A DNA stretch of 64,000 bases from Mesorhizobium loti (GTDB taxonomy: Bacteria > Pseudomonadota > Alphaproteobacteria > Rhizobiales > Rhizobiaceae): assembly GCF_002858745.1 (NCBI RefSeq), contig NZ_PJRO01000007.1, forward strand, positions 303,505-367,504. Reading direction: 5' to 3'. Positions within the stretch are counted from its first letter, which is position 1. Each line of letters starts with the position of its first letter. The notes below the pieces were generated by a model. It did no database searches and had not been told where the DNA came from. It saw nothing but the letters and a program-made list of their open reading frames with translations. A program made the translations under genes and the position numbers. Below, one piece after another: positions 1-9,101 of this stretch.

Positions 1-287
1 GCGGTCAGTCCGTTCCAGTAAAGATCGACCTCTTCCTGGTCCTTGCAGTCGATGCTGAGCGAGATGGCGTCGTTGAAGGCAGCGTGCGGACCGCCATTCA
101 GCGCCTGGAAGCGCATGCCGTCCAGTTCGAAGTCGGCGACAAGCAGGGTGCCTTCCGGGCCATGGCCGTCCTTGCCCCAGCGCGTTTCGCTGATGATCTT
201 CGAATTCTTGAAAATGGACGAGTAGAAATTGATCGCATCCTCTGCATCGTTGTTTTCGAACCAGAGGCAAGCGGTGATCTTCTGCAT
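1..287 (-). CDS. VOC-fold protein, PhnB / 3-demethylubiquinone methyltransferase-like (partial)
   Basis: The reverse strand from the ATG at 285-287 reads MQKITACLWFENNDAEDAI and continues open to the window edge, so the C-terminus is missing. The pattern of an N-terminal CLWF strand, FYSSIFKNSKI, and later GxLLVADFELDGMRFQALNGGP is that of the PhnB-like (3-dmu-9_3-mt) branch of the vicinal oxygen chelate superfamily. Despite the family name, most members have no proven methyltransferase activity; they are small dimeric proteins of uncertain substrate. A clear ribosome site (AGGAGA) lies just upstream of the start. It is transcribed divergently from ilvD, with about 280 bp between the two starts that hold no further gene I can support. 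Confidence 0.8.
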   Translation of the reverse strand, partial: MQKITACLWFENNDAEDAINFYSSIFKNSKIISETRWGKDGHGPEGTLLVADFELDGMRFQALNGGPHAAFNDAISLSIDCKDQEEVDLYWNGLT

Positions 288-567
288 GATCTTCTCCTGA
301 AAGGTCCCGTTTCGAATATCTTGCGGCAACTCTTGGGCATGATCCGAAGGCCGATATCGGCTGCCGTCACACCAAGGACGACCTCGACTGCGTCAATCCG
401 ACAGGTGCTTGAAACTTTTCTGCAGCTGGCGTGGCGACGTCGCGCTGGCGTGAAGCCAGCCTTGTCGCAAAACCGTGGCCAGACTGGATCATGGCGTATA
501 TAACGCCAGCTTCCTATCTACATTTATCGCACAGGAACGTGCCTTACAGGCATCAAGGACAGTACCC

Positions 568-2403
568 ATGCCAGCCTATCGCTCCCGAACCACCACTCAT
601 GGCCGCAACATGGCCGGCGCCCGCGGCCTGTGGCGCGCCACCGGCATGAAGGACTCGGATTTCGGCAAGCCGATTATCGCGGTGGTGAACTCCTTTACCC
701 AGTTCGTGCCGGGCCACGTGCACCTCAAGGACCTTGGCCAGCTGGTAGCCCGTGAAATCGAGGCAGCCGGCGGTGTCGCCAAGGAGTTCAACACCATCGC
801 CGTTGACGACGGTATCGCGATGGGCCATGACGGCATGCTTTATTCGCTGCCGAGCCGCGAACTCATCGCCGACTCGGTCGAATACATGGTCAACGCGCAT
901 TGCGCCGACGCCATGGTCTGCATCTCCAATTGCGACAAGATCACGCCTGGCATGCTGATGGCTGCGATGCGGCTCAACATCCCGGCTGTCTTCGTCTCCG
1001 GCGGCCCGATGGAAGCCGGCAAGGTGGTGTGGAAGGACAAGGTGACCGCCGTCGACCTGGTCGATGCGATGGTGGCCGCTGCCGACGACAAGATTTCCGA
1101 CGAAGAAGTCAACGTCATCGAACGCTCGGCTTGCCCGACCTGCGGCTCGTGCTCGGGCATGTTCACCGCCAATTCGATGAACTGCCTGACCGAGGCGCTT
1201 GGCCTTTCTCTGCCTGGCAACGGCTCGACGCTCGCCACCCATGCCGATCGCAAGCGGCTCTTCGTGGAGGCAGGCCATCTCGTCGTCGACCTTGCCCAGC
1301 GCTACTACGAGCAGGAAGACGAAAGCGTCTTGCCGCGCAACATCGCCTCAAAGCGGGCTTTCGAGAATGCCATGACACTGGACGTCGCGATGGGCGGCTC
1401 GACCAACACCGTGCTGCACATCCTGGCCGCGGCACTGGAAGGCGGCATCGACTTCACCATGGACGATATCGACCGTCTGTCGCGCAAGGTGCCGGTGCTG
1501 AGCAAGGTCGCACCTGCCAAGTCCGACGTTCACATGGAAGACGTGCACCGCGCCGGCGGCATCATGGCGATCCTTGGCCAGCTCGACAAAGCCGGGTTGA
1601 TCAATCGCGACCTGCCCACCGTACACTCGGCGACAATGGGCGACGCGCTGGAGCGCTGGGACATTTCGCGCACCACGGCCGAGAACGTGCGCAAATTCTA
1701 CATGGCAGCACCCGGCGGCGTGCCGACGCAGGTCGCCTTCAGCCAGGACCGCCGCTGGGACGAGCTCGACCTCGACCGCGAAAAGGGTGTCATCCGCTCC
1801 GCCGAACACGCTTTCTCGAAGGATGGCGGCCTCGCCGTGCTGAAAGGCAACATCGCGCTCGACGGCTGCGTGGTGAAGACCGCCGGCGTGGACGATTCGA
1901 TCCTGAAATTCACCGGCCCCGCCAAGGTCTACGAAAGCCAGGACGCCGCCGTGAAGGCCATTCTCAGCAATGAGGTGCAGGCCGGCGACGTGGTGGTGAT
2001 CCGCTATGAGGGTCCGAAGGGCGGTCCCGGCATGCAGGAAATGCTCTACCCGACCAGCTACCTGAAGTCGAAAGGGCTCGGCAAGGCCTGCGCGTTGCTC
2101 ACCGACGGTCGTTTCTCGGGCGGCACGTCCGGCCTGTCGATCGGGCACGCCTCGCCGGAAGCGGCGACCGGCGGCGCCATCGGCCTGGTGCGCGAAGGCG
2201 ACCAGATCGCCATCGACATTCCCGGCCGCACCATCAATCTCCTGGTCAGCGACGAGGAACTGGCGGCCCGCCGCAAGGAGCAGGACGCCAAGGGCTGGCA
2301 GCCTGCCGAGAAGCGCAAGCGCAATGTGACGCCGGCGCTTCGCGCCTACGCCGCCTTCGCGCTCAGCGCCGACAAGGGTGCGGTCCGCCACGTGCCTGAA
2401 TAA
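568..2403 (+). CDS. ilvD: Dihydroxy-acid dehydratase
   Basis: Converts 2,3-dihydroxy-isovalerate and 2,3-dihydroxy-methylvalerate to the 2-keto acids, the third common step of valine and isoleucine synthesis, in the cytosol. The product is 611 residues, close to the usual length of about 616. Iron-sulfur ligand cysteines fall where expected: C122 in [11 protein letters not shown], and C195 in [19 protein letters not shown], followed by [10 protein letters not shown]. The C-terminal swivelling domain ends with [20 protein letters not shown]. The frame stays open upstream to 475, but [19 protein letters not shown] is the conserved N-terminus, so the ATG at 568 is chosen. It stands alone, with no other ilv gene nearby, and converges on the cupin gene that ends at 2455. 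Confidence 0.97.
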   Translation: MPAYRSRTTTHGRNMAGARGLWRATGMKDSDFGKPIIAVVNSFTQFVPGHVHLKDLGQLVAREIEAAGGVAKEFNTIAVDDGIAMGHDGMLYSLPSRELIADSVEYMVNAHCADAMVCISNCDKITPGMLMAAMRLNIPAVFVSGGPMEAGKVVWKDKVTAVDLVDAMVAAADDKISDEEVNVIERSACPTCGSCSGMFTANSMNCLTEALGLSLPGNGSTLATHADRKRLFVEAGHLVVDLAQRYYEQEDESVLPRNIASKRAFENAMTLDVAMGGSTNTVLHILAAALEGGIDFTMDDIDRLSRKVPVLSKVAPAKSDVHMEDVHRAGGIMAILGQLDKAGLINRDLPTVHSATMGDALERWDISRTTAENVRKFYMAAPGGVPTQVAFSQDRRWDELDLDREKGVIRSAEHAFSKDGGLAVLKGNIALDGCVVKTAGVDDSILKFTGPAKVYESQDAAVKAILSNEVQAGDVVVIRYEGPKGGPGMQEMLYPTSYLKSKGLGKACALLTDGRFSGGTSGLSIGHASPEAATGGAIGLVREGDQIAIDIPGRTINLLVSDEELAARRKEQDAKGWQPAEKRKRNVTPALRAYAAFALSADKGAVRHVPE

Positions 2404-2454
2404 ACATCGCCAATTGCGGTCGGCCTTCGTTCCGGCGGCCGACCAACCGAGATG

Positions 2455-2811
2455 CTATGCCTGGATCAGGTAGAGTTTGCGGGTCGTCTCGATGATCCGC
2501 CATTCTCCCTTCCAGCCTTTCGGCAATACCAGCAGGTCGCCAGGGCCAAGGACGCGCGACTGCCCCTGATGGTCCCGCATCTCGGCCTTGCCCGAAACGA
2601 TGTGGCAGATTTCCGTCGAGTCCGAACGGTCGGCGGTGAAACAGCCCGGCGTGCATTCCCACACACCGACGTCCAACTTGCCGTCAGGCGAGCTCCACAG
2701 CGACGTCGCAGCCTCCATCTGGTTGCCCTCGATGGAGGTCGGCTTGGGTGCCGGTGCGCCCAGCTCGACACCAGCGAGGCTTTTGAAAGTCTCCAGATCG
2801 ATCATCGTCAT
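2455..2811 (-). CDS. Cupin-domain protein (Cupin_3 / DUF861 type)
   Basis: A 118-residue single-domain cupin. The barrel motifs are visible as STEICHIVSGKAEM and LGPGDLLVLPKGWKGEW, typical of the EutQ/(S)-ureidoglycine aminohydrolase-like Cupin_3 family. The start MTMIDLETF is chosen because it lies 20 bp after the stop of the upstream FAD oxidoreductase; the frame is open much further upstream but only as a shadow of that gene. It is the last gene of the leftward polyamine-type operon. Such small cupins are often found beside PuuB-like oxidases. A role as an accessory enzyme or ligand-binding protein for the aldehyde or amine product is inference; no substrate can be read from the sequence. 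Confidence 0.88.
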   Translation of the reverse strand: MTMIDLETFKSLAGVELGAPAPKPTSIEGNQMEAATSLWSSPDGKLDVGVWECTPGCFTADRSDSTEICHIVSGKAEMRDHQGQSRVLGPGDLLVLPKGWKGEWRIIETTRKLYLIQA

Positions 2812-2831
2812 TCTCAGCAGTTCGTGAAGTT

Positions 2832-4217
2832 TCAGTGGCCGGTGATGCGGTCGGCGATCGCCGCCAGCCGGGAGGAATGCTGCAGACCCCTCGCCTCGCG
2901 CTCGTCGGCAAGGCGGTAGAGCTGGTACATGGAATGAACGCCGAGCCATCGCAGCGGCTCGGGTTCCCACTTGCGCACCTGGCGGTTCACCCAGGGCAGA
3001 CGCACCAGTTCGGTGTCGTGGCCAAGGATAAGATCGCTCAGCGTGCGGCCGGACAGGTTCGAGCTCGACACGCCCAGTCCGACATAACCGCCTGCCCAGC
3101 CGATCCGTGTCTTCGGGTCGAGGCCGACCGTGGTGCACCAGTCGCGCGGCACGCCGAGGACGCCGCACCAGGCATGGTCGATGCGCAGATGTGCGGCCTG
3201 CGGAAGCAGGCGCTTCAGGATCGCGTGCAGCTTGTCGATGGTCGCCTGCTGGGTCTGTCCATTCACGTCCGTCGCCGAGCCGTAGCGGTATGGAACGCCA
3301 CGCCCGCCCATCGTGATCCGCCCTTCCCGGGTGCGTTGCGCATAACAATAGGCGTGGGCGGTATCGCCGAGAAGTTCGTGGCCGGCCCAGCCGATCTTTT
3401 CCCAAAGCTCTGCAGGCACCGGTTCGGTGACGATCTGCGCGCTGTTGAGCGCAAGCCAGGTGCGCTCCTGTCCAGGCAGGCCGGCACTGAACCCTTCGGT
3501 CGCGCGGATAATGGTTCCGGCCTTCACTGTCCCACGGTTGGTCGAAACGATTCCCGGTTCGATGTCCGTAACGGTGGTCTGTTCGTAGATCGCGATGCCC
3601 AGCCGTTCGACGGCCTGCGCCAGGCCGCGCACCAGTTTTGCCGGCTGCACGCGTGCCTGCCCATTGATGACGTAGCCGCCAAGCGCATTCTTGATTTCGA
3701 TGCGGGCCTTTACCTGCGCGGCGTCGAGCCACTCCAGGCGGGAAGGATCAACGCTCCAGCTCCGCGCCTCGTCGAATTCGGACCTGGCCCGATCGAGCTG
3801 CGGAGCATTGGTAGCAACGCTGAGGTTACCGGTGCGGCGGATGTCGGCATCGATACCCTCCTTGTCCGCCACGCGGATCACCTCATTGACGGTGCCGGCC
3901 ATCGCCTCCTGCATGGCAACCACGCCCTCGCGGGTGGATGTCTTCAGATATTTCTCCCGTGACCAGCCGAAGCCACCGGAGAGCCAGCCGCCATTGCGGC
4001 CCGAGGCGCCAAAGCCGGCGAATTCGCGTTCGAGGACGGCGATGGAGAGACCGGGCTTCGCTTGCTTGAGATAATAGGCTGTCCAGAGCCCGGTATAACC
4101 GGCGCCGACGATCGCGACGTCGACCGCAAGATTGCCAGGCATAGGTTGGCGCGGCATGGGCCGGCCGCCTAGGTCGGCATACCAGAACGAGATGTCGCCA
4201 TTGCGCTCAGCATGCAT
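2832..4217 (-). CDS. FAD-dependent amine oxidoreductase, gamma-glutamylputrescine oxidase (PuuB)-like
   Basis: A 461-residue D-amino-acid-oxidase-fold flavoprotein. The dinucleotide-binding motif GAGYTG sits at residues 38-43, followed by AVLEREFAGFGASGRNGGW, the signature of the PuuB/OrdL group. The C-terminal flavin motif appears as GWAGGYVGLGVSSSNLSGR. In PuuB the enzyme oxidises gamma-glutamylputrescine to the aldehyde with oxygen. The start MHAERNGDISFW at 4217 is chosen over in-frame codons further upstream because it falls just after the ATPase stop (4234). It is sixth in a regulator-transporter-oxidase-cupin operon, which supports an amine substrate imported by the ABC system. No glutamate-putrescine ligase (PuuA) is in the window, so direct oxidation of another amine is possible. 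Confidence 0.88.
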   Translation of the reverse strand: MHAERNGDISFWYADLGGRPMPRQPMPGNLAVDVAIVGAGYTGLWTAYYLKQAKPGLSIAVLEREFAGFGASGRNGGWLSGGFGWSREKYLKTSTREGVVAMQEAMAGTVNEVIRVADKEGIDADIRRTGNLSVATNAPQLDRARSEFDEARSWSVDPSRLEWLDAAQVKARIEIKNALGGYVINGQARVQPAKLVRGLAQAVERLGIAIYEQTTVTDIEPGIVSTNRGTVKAGTIIRATEGFSAGLPGQERTWLALNSAQIVTEPVPAELWEKIGWAGHELLGDTAHAYCYAQRTREGRITMGGRGVPYRYGSATDVNGQTQQATIDKLHAILKRLLPQAAHLRIDHAWCGVLGVPRDWCTTVGLDPKTRIGWAGGYVGLGVSSSNLSGRTLSDLILGHDTELVRLPWVNRQVRKWEPEPLRWLGVHSMYQLYRLADEREARGLQHSSRLAAIADRITGH

Positions 4218-4233
4218 GATGGTGGTCTTTCCG

Positions 4234-5349
4234 TCAGGTGAGAGTGGTGTCGGCCGCGCTGTCGTCGGCGACAAGCTTGGCATCTTCGCCGCGGAAACAG
4301 AGCTCGACCGCTTCGCCGATCGTAAAGCTCTCGTCGGTCAGGGGCGATCGCACGATGGCAGTCGAACCGTCGCGCAGCCTGATCTCATATTTAGAGCCGG
4401 AACCGAGATAGATCGCTTCCGATATTGTCCCGGAAAGGCGGTTGTCACCGTCGTTGCGGCCAAGGCCGGGCCGGCGGATCGCGAGTTTCTCCGGGCGCAG
4501 CAGCATGACCGGCTGGCCTCTGCCCGCATGTTTCAGCGGTGCTGTCACGGTCTCGCCGGCGATATCAAGCGCAGTGCTCGACCCGTCGCCGCGCGACTGG
4601 CCGCGCAGCACGGTGGAGTCACCTATGAAACGGCCGACGAAGAGTGTCTCAGGCGCATCGTAGAGGTCGCGCCCTGTGCCCACCTGTTCGATCTTGCCGC
4701 GGTTGAAGACGGCGATACGATCGGACAGCACGAGCGCCTCTTCCTGGTCGTGGGTGACATAGACGAAGGTGGTGCCGAGCTCGCGGTGGATGCGCTTGAT
4801 CTCCAGCTGCAGCCATTCGCGCAACTTCTTGTCGAGCGCTCCGAGCGGCTCGTCCATGAGCAGCAGTGGCGGGTCGAACACGATGGCACGCGCAAGCGCG
4901 ACGCGCTGCTGCTGGCCACCGGAGAGTTCGCTGGGATAGCGATGGGCGAAATCCGCCATCCGCACCATGTCGAGCGCTCGCTTCACGCGGGCCTCGCGCT
5001 CGGTCTTGGCGACGCCGCGCAGGCTAAGCGGGTAGGCGACGTTACGGCCGACCGTCATATGCGGGAAGAGCGCGTAGTGCTGGAAGACGACACCGATGTT
5101 GCGCTTGTGCGCCGGCATCCCGACCACGCTGCGCCCTCCCACCTGCAGGCTGCCGGCGCTGACCTCGGTAAAGCCCGCGATCACGTTGAGCGTCGTGGTC
5201 TTGCCGGAGCCGGAAGGGCCAAGCAGCGTCATGAACTCGCCCGCTTCGATATGGAGCGAGATGTCGTCCAACGCCCGGAAACTGCCATAGGCCTTGCTGA
5301 CGGCGCTCAGGTCTATTGCAGCACCGCGTTGTTTGCCGGTCTCGCTCAC
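4234..5349 (-). CDS. Polyamine-type ABC transporter ATP-binding protein (PotA-like)
   Basis: ATPase subunit of a spermidine/putrescine-family importer. In 371 residues it shows Walker [10 protein letters not shown] (about 44-52), Q-loop [11 protein letters not shown], signature [14 protein letters not shown], Walker B LLLMDEP and the switch histidine in [10 protein letters not shown], followed by a C-terminal TOBE regulatory domain (about 290-360). The start is a GTG at 5347-5349 (VSETGKQRG), overlapping the TGA of the upstream permease, which is the expected translational coupling; the open frame upstream is only the permease read in another frame. Works with the two permeases and binding protein encoded just before it. 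Confidence 0.93.
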   Translation of the reverse strand: MSETGKQRGAAIDLSAVSKAYGSFRALDDISLHIEAGEFMTLLGPSGSGKTTTLNVIAGFTEVSAGSLQVGGRSVVGMPAHKRNIGVVFQHYALFPHMTVGRNVAYPLSLRGVAKTEREARVKRALDMVRMADFAHRYPSELSGGQQQRVALARAIVFDPPLLLMDEPLGALDKKLREWLQLEIKRIHRELGTTFVYVTHDQEEALVLSDRIAVFNRGKIEQVGTGRDLYDAPETLFVGRFIGDSTVLRGQSRGDGSSTALDIAGETVTAPLKHAGRGQPVMLLRPEKLAIRRPGLGRNDGDNRLSGTISEAIYLGSGSKYEIRLRDGSTAIVRSPLTDESFTIGEAVELCFRGEDAKLVADDSAADTTLT

Positions 5350-6143
5350 AGGCTGCTCCTTCTGTCGCGCCCGAGCAGCAGCAGGCCGCCGCCGATCAGG
5401 ATGGTGGTGGCGCAAAGCAGGATCGTTCCGACGGCAGCGACCGTCGGATCCGCATCGCGCGTGATCGAGGTGAAGATCTGCACCGGTAGTGTCTTCATGT
5501 AAGGGCTGGTGATGAACAGCGAGACGATGACCTCGTCGAACGAGGTCACGAAGGCAAAGAGCAGGCCTGACAGGATGCCGGGCGCGATCAGCGGCAGCGT
5601 CACCGTGCGAAAGGTCGCGATGCGGCCGGCACCGAGGCTTGCGGCGGCGGTTTCCAGGCGTTTGTCGAAGACTTCGAGGCTGGCCTGCACGGCAATCAGC
5701 ACGAAAGGCAGCGCCAGGATCGTATGGGCGAGCACGAAGCCGGTCATGGTGCCGACAAGCCGCGCGTCGAGGTAGACGGCATAAATGCCGATCGCCAGCA
5801 CGACGCCCGGGACGACCATCGGCGTCAGCAACAGCATGCGCAGCAGCCCAGCGGATCGGGCCCGCATACGATCGAGCCCGAAGGCGGCGAGCGTGCCAAT
5901 GACCGTGGCGAGGACAGCAACGACAGTGGCCACCTTCAGCGAATTGAGGAAGCTCGTCGACCATTCCGGATTGGTGACGAAATTCTGGTACCACTGCCAG
6001 GAGAAGCCTTGCGGCGGGAAAGCCAGCGACTTGTTCTCGTTGAAGGACATCGGCACAACGACCAATGTCGGCGCGACAAGCCAGAGGCCGACGAGGATAC
6101 AGGCCAACCCCAGCAGGACGCGGGTGAGTGGATGCATGGCCAT
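5346..6143 (-). CDS. Polyamine-type ABC transporter permease (PotC-like)
   Basis: Inner-membrane permease of 265 residues with six predicted hydrophobic helices and the binding-protein-dependent transport signature LETAAASLGAGRIATFRTVTLPLI (EAA loop), which docks on the ATPase. The N-terminal segment after the first helix, with SFNENKSLAFPPQGFSWQWY, is typical of PotC-type subunits. The start MAMHPLTRV at 6143 shares one base with the stop of the preceding permease (TGATG arrangement). It is the third transporter gene of the operon. Confidence 0.93.
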   Translation of the reverse strand: MAMHPLTRVLLGLACILVGLWLVAPTLVVVPMSFNENKSLAFPPQGFSWQWYQNFVTNPEWSTSFLNSLKVATVVAVLATVIGTLAAFGLDRMRARSAGLLRMLLLTPMVVPGVVLAIGIYAVYLDARLVGTMTGFVLAHTILALPFVLIAVQASLEVFDKRLETAAASLGAGRIATFRTVTLPLIAPGILSGLLFAFVTSFDEVIVSLFITSPYMKTLPVQIFTSITRDADPTVAAVGTILLCATTILIGGGLLLLGRDRRSSL

Positions 6144-7012
6144 CAGCGTGTGCCCTGCTTGTGTTTCTGGCGCATCAGCGGGCCTGCAAGCGCCAGCAGG
6201 ACAAAGGTCGCGACGAGCAGCACCACACCCATCGCGCCTCCGCGTCCCCATTGCAGCAGGCTGAGCACCTGGTTCTGGACCAGCGTCGACAACATCGTCG
6301 AACGCGGCCCGCCGAGCAGGGCAGGCGTGATGTAGAAGCCCAGCGCCAGGATGAAGACGATGATCGCGCCGGCATAGATGCCGGGCAGCGACAGCGGCAA
6401 ATAGACGGTGAAGAAGGCGCGGATCGGGCCGGCGCCGAGGCTGCGCGCCGCCTGCACGAGGCGCAGATCGATGCCCTTCATGACCGAGTAGAGCGGCAAC
6501 ACCATGAAGGGCAGCAGCACCTGCGCCATGCCGATGACGACGCCGGTCTGGGTACGGATCAGCCTGACGCCATCAAGGCCGACCGAGCGCAGCATGGAGT
6601 TGATGACACCGGAGTCCTGCAGGAGGATGACCCAGGAAAGCGTGCGCACCACGCCACTCACCCAGAACGGGATGAGCACGCAGAGGGTGAGCAGCAGCCC
6701 GAGCTTGGGGCCAACCGCGGTCATGGCGTAAGCAAAAGGATAAGCGCAGATCACGCAGACGACGGTAACCCAGGCCGAGATGGCGAAGGTACGCTGCAGC
6801 ACGATGAGGTTGATCGGCGTGCTGAAGAACCAGCCGTAATTCTGCAGGCCCCATTGGGGTTCAGCGAAGCTTCTGAGAACGATCGTCGCCAGCGGATAGC
6901 CGATGACGACGACGAGCAGGACGAGCGCCGGCAAGGCCAGCGCGAGCGCTCCCCAGGACCGCCGGGAGGGCGGTGAAGCATCCCTTTGCGATGGAGTGGC
7001 GCTCGCGCTCAT
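6143..7012 (-). CDS. Polyamine-type ABC transporter permease (PotB-like)
   Basis: A 289-residue permease with about six membrane helices; the first lies at about residues 22-42 (ALALALPALVLLVVVIGYPL). The EAA loop reads VQAARSLGAGPIRAFFTVYLPLSLPG, as in PotB/PotH. It starts only four bases after the binding-protein gene stops and overlaps the next permease by one base, so the transporter genes are co-transcribed. It forms the membrane heterodimer with the PotC-like subunit. Confidence 0.93.
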   Translation of the reverse strand: MSASATPSQRDASPPSRRSWGALALALPALVLLVVVIGYPLATIVLRSFAEPQWGLQNYGWFFSTPINLIVLQRTFAISAWVTVVCVICAYPFAYAMTAVGPKLGLLLTLCVLIPFWVSGVVRTLSWVILLQDSGVINSMLRSVGLDGVRLIRTQTGVVIGMAQVLLPFMVLPLYSVMKGIDLRLVQAARSLGAGPIRAFFTVYLPLSLPGIYAGAIIVFILALGFYITPALLGGPRSTMLSTLVQNQVLSLLQWGRGGAMGVVLLVATFVLLALAGPLMRQKHKQGTR

Positions 7013-7016
7013 CGGA

Positions 7017-8108
7017 TCAGCCGCCGGCCATCATGGCGGACCATTGCTCGGAGGCAGCCTTGAAGTTTTCGACCCAGAACTTGATGTTCTGCTGGTAGCC
7101 CTGGCCCTGGCGCTCCGGCGTGTTGGTCAGGAAGGCCGCGACCGTGTCGTCGACAACGGGCTTCGCCTCGCTGTTGATCGGCGTGTAGGAGGTTTCCTTG
7201 GTCAGGGTTTCCTGTGCGCTCTTGCCGAGATAGGCGTTGATCAGCGCGTGGGACGCATCCGGATCCTTGGCGCCGACGGGGATCGTCAGCTGGTCCATGA
7301 CGACAAGCCAGTCCTGCCAAGCCGGCGTGTATTTGGCACCGTTCTTCACCGCGGTCATCGCGCGGCCGGTCCACATCATGAGCATGTCGGCTTCGCCGGA
7401 CTCGGCGAGTTGCTGGGATTCGGCGCCCGTCTTCCAGTAGATCGTGTCGCCACCCAGGTCGCGGACCTTCGCGACCGCTTTCGCGATGTCGTCCTTGGTC
7501 ATCGCCTTAGGATCGCCGCCGGTGGCGCGGAAGGCCTGCTCGAGAAGGCCGCCGGTGAAATCGCCGGAACCGTCAATACCACGCACGCCTGGGAACTTCT
7601 CGGTGTCGAAGAAATCGACCCAGTTCTTGGGAGGGTTATCCTTGTACTTCTCGGTGTTGTACATCAGCACGACACCGTAGTTCATGGCCGGCACGGAGCA
7701 GTCACTGACCTGGCCCTGCGGGATCTTCGACGTGTCGATCTTGCTGAAGTCGAGTTTCTGGAACAGCGTGCCGCAATGGACGTAAGGCGGGAAGTCGGCG
7801 GTATCGACGACGTCCCAGGTCACGTTCTTCGACTCGACCTGCGCCTGCACCTTGGCGATTTCGGTCGGACCGTCGCTCAGCAGCTTCACGCCGGACTTGT
7901 CGACGAATTCCTTGAGGGCCGCGATCTGTCCGTCCTGAAAGATGCCGCCGAAGGACGCGAACGTCAGGGTCTTGCCCTTGAGCGAACCCTCGGCAATCGC
8001 GCCGGCTACCGGTTTCTCCTGCGCAAAAGCGCCCGTTGCCGCGGCAACGCCCAGTGCCGCGAGAGCGCTGATCGTTGCGAGTCTGGAGCTTAAGATGGTC
8101 ATCGTCAT
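7017..8108 (-). CDS. Polyamine-type ABC transporter periplasmic binding protein (PotD-like)
   Basis: A 363-residue exported solute-binding protein. A Sec signal peptide ends near AATGAFAQEKP (about residue 29). The mature part begins KTLTFASFGGIFQDGQ and contains SDCSVPAMNYGVVLMYNTEKY and a C-terminal WSAMMAGG, consistent with the SBP_bac family that binds spermidine/putrescine or related amines. It is the first transporter gene after the PuuR-like regulator (46 bp gap). Two close starts (MTMTIL) are possible. Ligand identity cannot be read from the sequence; a polyamine is inferred from the adjacent PuuB-like oxidase. Confidence 0.92.
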   Translation of the reverse strand: MTMTILSSRLATISALAALGVAAATGAFAQEKPVAGAIAEGSLKGKTLTFASFGGIFQDGQIAALKEFVDKSGVKLLSDGPTEIAKVQAQVESKNVTWDVVDTADFPPYVHCGTLFQKLDFSKIDTSKIPQGQVSDCSVPAMNYGVVLMYNTEKYKDNPPKNWVDFFDTEKFPGVRGIDGSGDFTGGLLEQAFRATGGDPKAMTKDDIAKAVAKVRDLGGDTIYWKTGAESQQLAESGEADMLMMWTGRAMTAVKNGAKYTPAWQDWLVVMDQLTIPVGAKDPDASHALINAYLGKSAQETLTKETSYTPINSEAKPVVDDTVAAFLTNTPERQGQGYQQNIKFWVENFKAASEQWSAMMAGG

Positions 8109-8154
8109 TCTCCCATTGGCTCACGTTCTATGAAGCGTCGCTGGCCGCGAGCGG

Positions 8155-8805
8155 TCACCAGCTGACGTATTGGTCGAGCTCCTCGCCGCCGGATGTCGGT
8201 GGTGCGATGATCCACATCACTTCGGCCCGGCCGTTGCCGATGTTCTCGGTGCGATGTGGAGTGGAGGTGGCGTATTCGATGCTGTCGCCTTCTTCGAGCA
8301 CGTGGCGGCTCTCGCCGAGGCTGACCTCGACAACGCCACGCGTCACGACCAGCATCTCGTGGGCATCGCCATGCGTGTAGAGATCGGGACCGGTCGAACC
8401 GCCAATCTCGAATTCACCGACATAGACTTCCATCTCGGTGGCAGGGCGGCGCGACAAAAGCGTCTTGCGGCAGCCATAGCTGGTTGGAATGGCAGGCCGC
8501 TGGCTGCGCCGCAGAACGCCCTCTGCCGAAGGTGTCGCCGGCTCTTCGAAAAGCGCGGCGACGGTGACGCCGAGTGCCGCCGAGATCTGGTTGAGCGAGG
8601 CGGTGCTGGCGCCAGTCAATCCCCGCTCGAGCTGGCTGATGAAGCTCGCGCTGGTGCCGGTCCTGTCTGCAAGCTGTCGGAGCGAGAGCCGCCGCCGCAG
8701 CCTCAAATCCTTGAGGCGCTGGCCAAGCTGCGCCGTTTCGGACACCCCCCGCTCGGACGGATTTCCCTCGGAGGCCTGCTCCAATGAAGATGCGACAATC
8801 GCCAT
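8155..8805 (-). CDS. XRE-cupin transcriptional regulator (PuuR-like)
   Basis: A 216-residue regulator made of an N-terminal helix-turn-helix (about residues 26-82, LGQRLKDLRLRRRLSLRQLA ... ASFISQLERG) and a C-terminal cupin sensor domain (about 135-205, GDAHEMLVVTRGVVEVSLGE and LEEGDSIEYATSTPHRTENI). This is the architecture of PuuR, the repressor of putrescine use. It is the first gene of the leftward operon that encodes the transporter, the PuuB-like oxidase and the cupin, so it probably controls its own operon. A tandem 13-bp repeat immediately upstream (8825-8850) is the likely operator. Confidence 0.92.
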   Translation of the reverse strand: MAIVASSLEQASEGNPSERGVSETAQLGQRLKDLRLRRRLSLRQLADRTGTSASFISQLERGLTGASTASLNQISAALGVTVAALFEEPATPSAEGVLRRSQRPAIPTSYGCRKTLLSRRPATEMEVYVGEFEIGGSTGPDLYTHGDAHEMLVVTRGVVEVSLGESRHVLEEGDSIEYATSTPHRTENIGNGRAEVMWIIAPPTSGGEELDQYVSW

Positions 8806-8824
8806 GCATGAACTCCACTGAACA

Positions 8825-8850
8825 GACTGTACAGTGAGACTGCACAGCGA
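8825..8850. promoter_or_regulatory. Tandem 13-bp repeat, candidate operator of the PuuR-like regulator
   Basis: Two adjacent 13-bp direct repeats, GACTGTACAGTGA (8825-8837) and GACTGCACAGCGA (8838-8850), lie 20-45 bp upstream of the regulator start. The first contains the perfect palindrome ACTGTACAGT (8826-8835); the second keeps the ACTGCACAG half-symmetry. A palindrome repeated with a 13-bp period fits cooperative binding of two regulator dimers. That the PuuR-like protein binds here is inference from position. Confidence 0.5.
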
Positions 8851-8981
8851 TCAAGACGGCTGATCGAGTTGCATGATGGGACCTGAAGTCGGGCTCATAA
8901 AGACAACGAAGGCCGGAGGATCGTCATCCGAGCCCGCATTTCTTTCGCCACAGATGAAGTCTACAATAGGTCTCACCTTTT

Positions 8982-9084
8982 AGAGCAATTCCAGCAAAAG
9001 TGTGCAGCGGTTTTGCGTCCGGAATTGCGTAGAAACAAAGAGTTGGAGCGTTTCCGCGTTTCCGTGAAAAACGGAAACGCTCTA
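8982..9084 (+). repeat. Interspersed intergenic repeat, copy 1
   Basis: A full-length copy of the repeat family that recurs at 12184, 13242, 48984 and, as fragments, at 59562 and 63969. It starts AGAGCAATTCCAGCAAAAG, continues with TTTTGCGTCCGGAATTGCGT, and ends in a hairpin GCGTTTCCGT-GAAAA-ACGGAAACGC. It lies between the PuuR-like operator and the small lipoprotein gene and might act as a transcription or mRNA processing signal. Open frames through it on the minus strand (residues like LCFYAIPDAKPLHTF) are artefacts of the repeat. Confidence 0.85.
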
Positions 9085-9101
9085 GAATCGGGGAGACGGC
9101 G

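Noticed and set aside
288-567. Possible leader peptide or attenuator before ilvD
   Set aside because: I looked for a short frame rich in Ile, Val or Leu codons followed by a terminator hairpin and saw none. Only a TATATAA patch near 495 suggests a promoter.
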